Positions 31,201-40,475 of a DNA stretch of 64,000 nt are shown piece after piece (position 1 is the stretch's first letter; every line of letters begins with the position of its first letter). The notes under the pieces are model-generated. The model did not search any database, was not told where the DNA came from, and saw only the letters and a program-made list of their open reading frames with translations. A program made the position numbers and the translations under genes. This DNA is from Persicaria tinctoria (Eukaryota > Streptophyta > Magnoliopsida > Caryophyllales > Polygonaceae), in the NCBI GenBank assembly GCA_037127255.1, contig JBANSL010000017.1:73098857-73162856 (forward strand), read 5' to 3'.

Positions 31201-33233
31201 AAAATGTATGCTGAAGAAATGCAGTTAAGAAATGGGCAATATATCAACACATGAAATGAACAAAGATTCCTGGCTTAGTATCTGATAATATTAATGTCAA
31301 CTGCTATATAAATCTTAGTACATACTACAGATTAGCTATCATGAAGTGTAGTGACAGAAGCATTTCAACATAAGTTGGGCATACCACTCCACGATGTACA
31401 ATAGTCTTGTTTATCACAAAAGGTGAGCGTGAATCTTCGTTGAACTAGGAAAAACAAAAGATAAGCATCAGCACAACCAATCAACTAAGCTAGCTAGCAA
31501 GTGCAATGATGACTTGCAAAAAAGACCACATGTTCTTCAAGTCTAGATCCCAACTTGAGATCACTAAGATAAATAATCGCACTATCACACCATTCTTTCT
31601 TTATGAGGGAAAAATAAGTGATAACTGTTACCTAAACAGTAATTTAGACGAAATGTTATCAAAACATTGAGCAAAGTATCGGTTATACATGAATAACAAA
31701 TAATACCTAAAACTACTCACGGTTCTTATTAAAATCTCAATCCAGAACCTATAAATCTAACGATCTGAACATCCACAAATGGCAGAACAATGTGGGATCT
31801 CATTAGAAGTAGGATCTTAGTATCAACACAGAAAGATATTTTCTTCAATCCCTATCTTGTATACAATTCCAACGATTGTACAAACAGTTCTTACATTTCC
31901 ATAAAAATGGCTGGGTTGCATAACATTATTTTAACATGAAATAAATATATATACCTCAATACCTATCTTGTACATAATATTTTACTTAAGATATACAAAT
32001 TTTTATTTATAGGCCTGGGGAACTGTTTTCAAGAGAAACACTAGTGCACATTTAGAAAAATGGCCATGGAAACAGTATATAAAATCACCTGGCATATATT
32101 CTCTGCATCTGCAACTCTTGGTTTCACAACTTCACAACTTGTTACCAGAAGAGTATTAGGATAGGAGCCATAAGTCTGAAACAGAAACATGAGAAGACAA
32201 ATACTTAACCATTAGTTCCTCAATCTTGTCAAGAAAAGTAGAAAAGAGAACAGGATAAATAAACTTTCAAAACTGTAACAATGTCATTAAAAATGCCACA
32301 AAGACTATTATCTTTGAACTTCAGAACTAATTTTGTGGGATTATACTTCATTTGCTTCTTGAAATCAGACTGAAAACAGTAACAATGCCATCAAGCATGC
32401 CATAATATCATCTGGGAACCAAATTGACATGGATGTAATAACAGAATGACTTTGATTTAGAATCTTTAGCTTTCAGACGCTAAGCGCTGAAGCATCAGCT
32501 ATGCGAGTCTCATAAATCTTTAGAGACATTGCCTGTTCAGAGATGTAGAGACGTTGACGATAAGTTTCAGTTCCAGTTTCCAGCAGCGGGCCCCACCTAC
32601 AAACAGATTCAAACGAGAGGTTTCAAAACCCCCAAGATTCTTCGTCTATCATCAAGTTGCGATCGATCGAAGGAAATGATAAAAACAGTGTAACGAAAAC
32701 CTTCGGCGATCGTTCAGAATCATAAATAAGCTTAAATCATCAAGCGACTAAACGGAATTGCTCTTGAAATCATCCATTCGCAATTTCGCATCCAGTGAGT
32801 AAACGAAATAGTTGCGATTTTCTACTTCTTCAAGATCAAGCAAAACGAACAGCCGAAGAAAGTGAAATCGGAACAGATTCGAGCTCCGGAGACATCTTTA
32901 TCGAACGACATTCCACACTTGCTTACCAAGAAACACAATCTACAGCCTAGAGTATCAAAAACACCTCCAGAAAAACCCTAACAAAGCGCGAAAGAAACCG
33001 GATCAGCGAGAGAGGAGACGAGAGTACCTGCAACAGAGAGAAGGCCAATCGAGGTTATGATTAGCGAGCCAGTCGTAGAGGAGAGGGACCAAATTTTTCA
33101 TCCACGTCTCGTAGCTCTCGTCGGCCGACATCTCGCGTTGCTCGCTACCTCCGATCCCAGTGGTCGGCGTCGGTGAATCCGGTGGAGCTTCCTCCATCTT
33201 CGCCTTCCCTCGCTTCTTGTCGCTGGAAGCCAT
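28255..33233 (-). CDS. MSI4: FVE/MSI4-type WD40 protein, copy 2 (15 exons, 478 aa if a shifted acceptor is used)
   Basis: Exons on the minus strand: 33233-33028, 32596-32533, 32175-32089, 31444-31385, 30958-30893, 30781-30707, 30572-30497, 30309-30114, 29949-29868, 29777-29713, 29586-29475, 29372-29298, 29055-28988, 28883-28787, 28362-28255. No nonsense codon or frameshift occurs. Exon 4 loses one codon, exon 15 three, and intron 9 has lost the acceptor used by copy 1; the next AG (after CTTACTAA) stays in frame and removes three residues (VLK). Domains are as in copy 1. Several family-conserved positions changed: HPGE to HRGV, IHCVDW to ILCVDW, GSADN to GSLDC, FKHTGHRD to FIHAAHRD, and a rewritten C-terminus. 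An open frame with altered core residues suggests relaxed constraint, a very young pseudogene, or specialisation. Whether it is expressed cannot be seen here. Confidence 0.8.
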
Positions 33234-33320
33234 GGAATTTCGAAAGGGAGAAAAGAAAAGGAGGGAAAGGTGTCAACTTGGCTTTCACTATTGGAGCTTA
33301 AATGCGTGAGCGCGTGTCCC

Positions 33321-33328
33321 TATAAATA
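33321..33328 (-). promoter_or_regulatory. TATA-like box, MSI4-like copy 2
   Basis: TATTTATA on the minus strand at the same distance from the ATG as in copy 1. Here the native upstream DNA is still attached. Confidence 0.55.
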
Positions 33329-33632
33329 CGAGTCAAGGAACTTCTACACCGAAGAGCTTGTGCACCATTAGATTATTTGGGTATAATTCTACTTTTAAAA
33401 AAAATAAAAATATATATTTACATTTCATATACTTATATTTACATATTTATAAAAAATTATTATAAAAATTGCATTTAAAAAATCAATTATATTAGAATTT
33501 TTTTTTTTTTAAACATGTTTTTTTTAATACAAGTTTATAAACATGTAAATACAAATATGTGGAAGGTAAATATATATTTTTTAATTTTTTTTCAAAGTAA
33601 AATTATAACCAAAATAATTTTGTGGTGCTATG

Positions 33633-34387
33633 CTATAATACCCTGAAACTCAATTTCATAGCGGTTTCGCATTTCTGCATATTAAGAAACTCTGAAACTC
33701 CACGGAATCACTTCAGAAACGTTTCTGAGAGGTCAGAAACTTTGACCGTTTCGTGGTCCAAAAAAGTCAAAAACTTTGACCGTTTCACTTGCCAAATGAC
33801 GTTTCCACTAATTTTATAGTTAAAAAAAAATCAAACCGTAAATCATACTCCCCCTTCCTCCCGTTTCCTTCTATCATTGTCGCACACTTCTCCTCCATTT
33901 TCGGTCCTCCCTCCTCTCACTTGCTCAGTACTCTCTGAGTCTCTCCCTCTAAGCTCTCTTCGGTAAACCCTCACTTGTAGAACTTTCTCTGATAAGCCAG
34001 AACTTAAGGATGAGTTCGCTAATTAGAAGATTGATGTTGGATTGATTACTTTGTGTTGTTCTTGATTAATTATGTTGTTATTTAAAAACTAAATTACTTT
34101 ATTTTGCAAGATATTTAATATATTTGACATGTCTGTATTGATTTCTGTTCATGAGTAAGGACACTGTTTATCACGGTATTGAACATTTTAATTTGTAGCC
34201 TTAAAAATGCATTCAATGTGTATCACTTTGTGATATGTTAATTGCTCTTATTTAGACCTTTAAATGAACATATAATTCATATTGCCGTTTCCTCGACGTT
34301 TCCGTTTCCTACAAAATTCGGATTTCCGTTTCCCCATTTCCGTTTCCGTTTCTCTTCCGGTTTCCGTTTCCGTTTCCGTGTAACATA
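33633..34387. mobile_element. hAT-like (or MULE) non-autonomous element, 755 bp
   Basis: GGTGCTATG at 33624-33632 and 34388-34396 flanks it. Unit 1 has one copy (GGTGTTATG, about 26359), so this is an insertion in unit 2. If the duplication is 8 bp (GTGCTATG), the ends read CTATAATACC and, inverted, CTATGTTACA, fitting hAT; a 9-bp reading would fit MULE. The right end is packed with GTTTCCGTTTCC repeats. No transposase. Confidence 0.8.
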
Positions 34388-34615
34388 GGTGCTATGTGGG
34401 GAGCGGAGGTTGTAAAATATCCTAACTCCATAAATAGAAGTAAAAAATTCATTACCAGAGCTTAATATATTAATATTTACTACGTAGTATTATTTTTGCA
34501 TATATTTTTCTTTTCTTTTTTTGATAAACTTTTGCATATATGTTTCAGTTTGATTGAATTAGTATTTGGACTATTCATATAAACAAAGTGAGAAAATTAT
34601 TTATATTAAAAAATA

Positions 34616-34815
34616 TTATCTTAATTGTTGTTTGAATATAATTCTGTAAGGTATCTTAATTGTTGTTTGAATATAATTCTGTAAGGTATCTTAATTGTTG
34701 TTTGAATATAATTCTGTAAGGTATCTTAATTGTTGTTTCAATATAATTCTGTAAGGTATCTTAATTTTTGTTTCAATATAATTCTGTAAGGTATCTTAAT
34801 TTTTGTTTTCTTAAT
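34616..34815. repeat. 35-bp tandem array, about 5.7 units
   Basis: GTATCTTAATTGTTGTTTGA plus ATATAATTCTGTAAG repeats with starts at 34651, 34686, 34721, 34756 and 34791. Unit 1 has fewer than two units. Confidence 0.93.
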
Positions 34816-35088
34816 TTAGAGCAGAAATTATTAATACACTTCTATGACGCATGTTTTAAACTTAAATAATTCATGAAAATATATTAAAGCTACATTTACT
34901 TTTTATTTATCTCATTTAGAACAAAAATTTTAAAATTTAGTATTTTTCTTATGTATTTTTCTATTTTCTTTAACAAAGAAAGGAATTTTCTAATCTTAAA
35001 TATGCAAAAATTTCTACTACCAATGCATTTTCTACTCTTCTCTTAACAAAGGAAGGAAAAAAACTATGCGTTCTGGGAATGCCTTATG

Positions 35089-36490
35089 TATAATTTCCTT
35101 GATTTGTTAAAGCATGCAAAAAAAAAATACTTTAATAATAATAATAATACCCTAATGATTGAAAATATTGCATAATGGCCCTATATATTGAATTTTTCAT
35201 GTGATACGATTTGGCTAATGTTTGACAACTAGCTGGAAAACTGATTGCATTTAAAAACAATAAATTTTGTTATGTTATACTACGTACTAGCTAAGAAGTG
35301 ATTTTTTTTCCAGAAAAAAACATTAACAATGTACAACTGAGCGAGTCCAACCGCTTTTGTAAAAATTCTCTAAAATAGAGATCAAAATACCAAAATCTCT
35401 AAAAAAATTATCCTCTAACTCCGACAGTTTCTCTATTATACAGATTTTTGCATTTATTATATATTACAATAAATGCAAAATTTTATAATATTATAAATGA
35501 ATTTTTTAAACTTTAGTTAACTAGTATAATTTCTCGTACCTTGTACGAGATTTATCCCATAAAATAAATAAATTCGATTTATTTATTATCATTATTATTT
35601 ATTTTGTTGAAAATATCAATGTCTTTATTTTATTATTTTTCATTTACTAATCATGTACTCCCTCCGTTCAACAAAACTTGTCGTTTACTATTCACGCACG
35701 CTTTTTTAGAATGATAAAAACTATATAAAATATTCATTTTTTTTTAAATTTTTTTTAACAAGTTTGTACTTATTATTAATAACTACGAAATTGTTAAAAA
35801 AAATTATTTAAAAAGTCGATATTTTATATAGTTTTTAGCTCCTAAAAAAACGTGCATGAATAGTAAAACGTCAAGTTTTGTTGAACGGAGGGAGTATGTT
35901 TTTTAAGGATGATGAAAACTTTATAAAATATCAACCTTTTATTTAATTTTTTTTATAATTTCATACTATATAATATTTATAATATATATTAAATTATATA
36001 AGGAAATTATGAATCCAACCAAGCTTTATATTTTGAATCCCATTTTTATTTCATATATTATATAATATTTATAAGTCCAACTAAGCTTTATTCATATATT
36101 ATATAATATTTTCGAGGTCCTCATTTCTCTAATTTACAAAACAATATAGAAGAGCTGTTGGACCATAAAATCCATCTTTTTCTCTAAATTTTTCATTTTT
36201 CTATATTTTAGAGCTTCTCTTGGGGATGCTCTAAATAAACTCAAACTAGTTTACAACTCAACTGTCTATTTAATGCATAAAGTAATAACTCTCTCATTCA
36301 AAACAATTAAACTTAAGGTAAAACTTGAAAGCCAAAACTGAGATAATACTAAGAACCATAAGACACGATATTAGAAAATCAGTACTAAGAGCGACTTGTG
36401 GATTTATTGAAAAAAAAAGGGTAAAAATAATATAATCACGGAATATATAACTCTCTAAGCTCAAAGTTTTAGCCTAGTCAGTCCTCACAC
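35089..36490. other. AT-rich intergenic DNA, possible inverted-repeat element
   Basis: Contains a TAA/ATA microsatellite near 35130-35150 and a Stowaway MITE (listed). Ends GAGCGAGTCCAACCGC (about 35340) and GGGGATGCTC (about 36222-36231) resemble the Harbinger-type motif GAGCATCTCCAAC, but no flanking duplication was found. Confidence 0.4.
35658..35894. mobile_element. Stowaway-type MITE, 237 bp
   Basis: CTCCCTCCGTTCAACAAAAC inverted as GTTTTGTTGAACGGAGGGAG, TA on both sides (35656-35657, 35895-35896). Same superfamily as 12377-12612. Confidence 0.95.
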
Positions 36491-36654
36491 AATGGAGGGT
36501 TGACACACCAAATCCTTCTGAGTTCTAAGCCAGCACTTTTGTATTCATCTTGAACTTGAAAGGTCCCAAGAAAAGTTACAAAATGTCAAAAGCCCAAACA
36601 ATAATCTATGTGGTACATGCTCTTAAGCGAAAACCGAAGCCTTGTCAGAAAGAA

Positions 36655-38881
36655 TCAGACGTAGACGCCAGTCGAAAGAAGCAAGAACAAAGAACCGAAA
36701 CCCTGCACCAGATAAGGGTTGGTATTAAGGCGCTATGAGAGCTTGAGCAGGAAGTAATTGGCAAATGCAAATAAATACACCAAGTCTAAGCTTAGTAGCT
36801 TACCAAGAAGACAGAAGCTACGGCTCCAGTAATCACTTCCTTCACAAGGCTGCGATTCTTTCTAGATGACGTGGCTTCATAGCTGCATCAGGAATTTAGG
36901 GGCGGTTACTGAGATTAGTCCATTACTTGAATATTCGAGATTTCTGTTAGTTTGGTAACGACGAAAAATGAACCCTCACAGTAAAAATAGTTGTATTGAA
37001 ATAAACAATGATTATCATTCTCAGAACAAATAGATATGCAGATGTTTCAAGGCAGATTCTATCTGAAGATCATTCTTCACTTCCATTTTTTACTACTGGT
37101 TTAATTCCAAATTTCCCACTAAATATCTGAGTCTTACAGTGGGAAAGATGGGATCAAGAAAAATGTCAAAGAACGAAGGAAAGGCAGAAACAAGAAATGC
37201 CACTACAAGAACCAAAGCACAACAGCACACCGACCATGGCTGACATGACCCACAGAGCCACCAACACAGTCATCACTGCCTTGGTAAGAAGGCTAGCATA
37301 TAGTTGCTGGTAGGAAGACGTTGGCAAGCAGTGGCAAGGACTCTACTTGGAAATTTTGGTCTCTATTATATAACGAAAATAATAAAAAGAATGTCCTCGA
37401 AATCCGTAGTAAATGTGCAATAGCTAGGCTTTAAAATCCTGGAACAACAGCCACACCAAGAGCATTATTGAAGAATAACCCAAAGAATCATGAATCTATG
37501 GGTCTTGAAGCTACTCAGTGGATAACAACTTGAATAATGTTCATGAATTAGAGGCTCAAGTTTGGTATATTGTTGAAGGTCTGTTAAAAGCATAGTAGAA
37601 CAAGTGGCAAGTTTTTCATATATTAGACAAATATGGATCTTTGGTTTGCATTCTTTCTAACAGAAGTTATAAAACAAATTGTGAAAATTTGTTACATTTC
37701 CTTCCTCAGGGATGATCTCTTCATTCAATTTCCGACTCTCAAATTATATCATTTTTCACAAAACTTATCAAGCATCAATTAAATATCTGTGCCAAATGAT
37801 TATGCCATTTACCCAGACAATCAATGAAAGAATACAAGGACTAAATTTGATACATATACAAATATACAATAATAACTCTACTGCATTAAAATCCTCCAAT
37901 TAGACTTTTTCTTTTCGCTGTCTCTATGATAGTGAAATGTAGCTCATCACTCCTAGATACAAGATTTCATCATCTAGAACTAGGAGTTATTTCTTTGTTT
38001 ATCTCTAAGAACTCAAGATCAGTTTAAATTTTAAGTTTTAACAAATACGGAAGGATAAAAACGTGGTTTTTGAATCATCATTAGGACAATTCAAACTACT
38101 TGATTTCATTCCTACAACACATCTTTCAGCCTCTGTTTCCAATTTGGGGGCTTAACCTCTAACTCAGACACACTTGAAGATGAATTTACCAATTGCACAA
38201 TTTTTACCTGAAAAAGCAGTGCTTGCAAGATCAAGGATCCATCCCTATGGCAAGCTGAACACCTACTTTACCTATCCAAACATATGGGTTTCTAAAACCC
38301 TTTCTAGACTGGTATATAGCCGAATCCAAGTAGCCAATACAAAAATGTTTTTCCAGATGGAAAATTAGAGCCATAAATTCCAATGCAAACAAATCTAATA
38401 GACACAAATCACTATCCAAAGCCTCTACTATTGCATTTCGCACAACTGATTACCAGAAAAAGGATCATTTTACAATTTGGATAAATCCAAACCAGCAATC
38501 ATACTATGCACGCAAACTTCCGCACTAACCTAAGACCTAATTCACAAAGCAGATCCGATCAACTCCTTAAACTAGTCTCGAACGCAACAAACAGCGAAGA
38601 TGAAAACCTCCACGAAATTGACCGTAATCTATAAAATGACAGATTGAGGAAGAGATCGCGTACATGAAGAAGGACGCGGTGACTACGAGGCCAATCGTGA
38701 GCATCAACGCAGCTAGGGTTGGATAAAGCGACTCCGGCACGGGGCTTGTGATGGGCTTCGGAGATGGCGCCTTAACCGATCCAAAAGCGGCAAGATCAGG
38801 AAAGAGAAAAAATAGCATCAACGAGAAGATCAAAAGCTAAGACAGATCGGAGGATTGCGGAATTGAGAGGTTACTCACCAT
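36655..38881 (-). CDS. TMEM258: Oligosaccharyltransferase small subunit OST5/TMEM258 (four exons, 78 aa)
   Basis: Exons on the minus strand: 38881-38879 (ATG only), 38770-38664, 36882-36804, 36702-36655; 237 bases in phase. The protein starts APSPKPITSPVPESLYPTLA, then helix one (ALMLTIGLVVTASFFIY), the loop EATSSRKNRSLVKE and helix two (VITGAVASVFLGFGSLFLLL), ending STGVYV. Length, two-helix topology and the YEATS and GFGSLFLLL motifs match the TMEM258/OST5 family, a core subunit of the oligosaccharyltransferase that N-glycosylates proteins in the endoplasmic reticulum. The ATG is followed at once by a donor (ATG|GTGAGT), so the start codon sits at the very end of the 5' leader exon. A longer frame starting inside that intron (MIFSLMLFF...) is rejected because the spliced form matches the family. 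Intron 2 (36883-38663) is 1.8 kb with nothing recognisable in it. Confidence 0.88.
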
Positions 38882-39386
38882 TTCTCAGTGCAAAGACGAC
38901 CGATCTACTTGACTTGGAGGGTGTTTTGAGCGAGAGGAATCAGAGCACACACGCAGTGCGTTGAGGTTTATGCAAGTTTCGCAGAACTTCAACTTGGGCC
39001 GATGGGGTTTGATCGAAATGGGCCGTTGGGCTTGTTTACTAGACTGTGCCATTTAGAATGTTTGGTACAAGATTGGTTTTTTTTTAACCGTGACATCATC
39101 CGTGCCAGGTAAATCGAGACGCCGAAATAACTAGAAAACAGACTAACCATCAAGAAAAAAGATAAAGGTATAGACCCTACTTGAACATAACAACGAAAAA
39201 ATCCACCACATGAAGAAGTCAAGAGAGACTCTGGGGGCGAATTGTGAATAGCGAGAATATGGGAAAGTTAATACACTTCTGAGGCGTCTTGATGCCGAAG
39301 AGACGGGAGCAGAAACAAAGAGAGGTGACATCTCTTGAGGAAGTGTGGACCAACAACATTTTGTCATTGTTTGTCAATGTTCTTAG
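38882..39386. other. 5' leader and upstream region of the OST5/TMEM258 gene
   Basis: About 40-80 bases before the ATG are probably 5' leader. Further out there are only short unrelated frames. Confidence 0.4.
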
Positions 39387-39572
39387 CACTGTTCTAAAAA
39401 TCGCGCCTAGGCGCCGCCTGGGCACCGCCTAGGCGCTAGGCGACCCCCCTCCGCCTAGAGCTAAATGGCCGCCTAAGCACGCCTAGGCGTCCGTCTTGAC
39501 CGTCTGGGCGCCGCCTAGGCGCTAGGCGGCCCCTTACCGTCTAGGATCCGCCTAGCGCTTTTTAGAACACTG
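39387..39572. mobile_element. hAT-type MITE rich in CGCCTAGGCG palindromes, 186 bp
   Basis: Ends CACTGTTCTAAAAA and, inverted, CAGTGTTCTAAAAA; perfect 8-bp duplication GTTCTTAG (39379-39386, 39573-39580). The interior is built from CGCCTAGGCG/GCGCTAGGCG units. Confidence 0.93.
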
Positions 39573-40475
39573 GTTCTTAGTTTATTCGGTTTTTTTCTTT
39601 ACTGACGTTTTTCTTTTGATTGTTTTCTTATATTCTTAACGATTCCGTTTGCTATATAGATTCGGTTAGGGGTCTTCAAAATTCGGTTCAAACCAAAATT
39701 TTGAACTGAACCGGGCCAATCAAACCGAACCTAAGAGACTAGGTTTGATTTTCGGTTCGCAATTTCAAAAAATTCGGTTTTAGATTCGGTTCGATTTGGT
39801 ATGATTCAGTTCAAATCTAACTTTTATTAAACTATTAAATAAAAACATTATATGACACTTGTTTAAATTGAATCAATTCTCAAGGAAAAAAAAAATTATA
39901 ACCCATTATAAGAGATTGTATGTTATTTTTAAGAACATTTCTAATTAAACATTTTTAATTTCTAGAGTTAAAATTAAATGAAAATAGAAGAAATAACCCC
40001 CCAACCCCCCCAAAAAAAAAAACTCAAAAGAGAAGTAGAAGAATTTTATGGATCCTTCATTCTTTTCTTAATGTGGTGAATTTGATTCAGAAGATAAAAA
40101 AGTTACAATTGGTGCATATTCTTGTGAGAAATTTGGGATATCTTTAGTATCTTCTTTATGGAAGTGGTCTTGCTTTCCATCCAATTGCCTTTGTTCTATT
40201 ATTCTCCATTTTGACGTTCTTGAGCCAAAAAGAAGTGTATGTATCTGTAATCAAAGATTCTCAATATGGATCAGCTTGTAAATGCTATGGTAGAGATGAT
40301 GAACCACACCTATGAGTTCAAAATTTATTCCCCTAAAGTTCATTTATTTTTAGAGGATCACAAAGAATCAACTTCTTTTCTTTTCAAGTCATCAAATCAC
40401 TTCAACACTTAAAGCACAAGTACTTCCATTCCTTCAAGTAAACTACACTTGAAACCCATTTTTTTTCTCACCAAG
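39573..40475. other. Upstream region of the MCTP gene
   Basis: A CGGTT-rich stretch with inverted symmetry (about 39655-39800) looks like another transposon relic. 39830-40475 is AT-rich promoter and leader; no distinct motif called. Confidence 0.4.

Larger units (their letters stand above)
26912..35088. repeat. Tandem duplication, unit 2 (right copy)
   Basis: Direct copy of unit 1, starting where unit 1 ends. Private to it: a Harbinger MITE, extra sequence near 27375-27535 (including TACAGTAGGCAAAATATTGG), a hAT-like element and the enlarged 35-bp array. Confidence 0.88.

Noticed and set aside
34616..34815. CRISPR-like regular repeats
   Set aside because: 35-bp units directly abut without spacers, in a plant nuclear locus; a minisatellite.
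38567..38833. 88-codon frame with a hydrophobic leader
   Set aside because: Its first part is intron; splicing from the ATG at 38881 reproduces the TMEM258/OST5 family start and all downstream phases.
40449..40475. Upstream start of the MCTP frame
   Set aside because: The codon at 40449 is TTG; the first ATG (40476) matches the family N-terminus.
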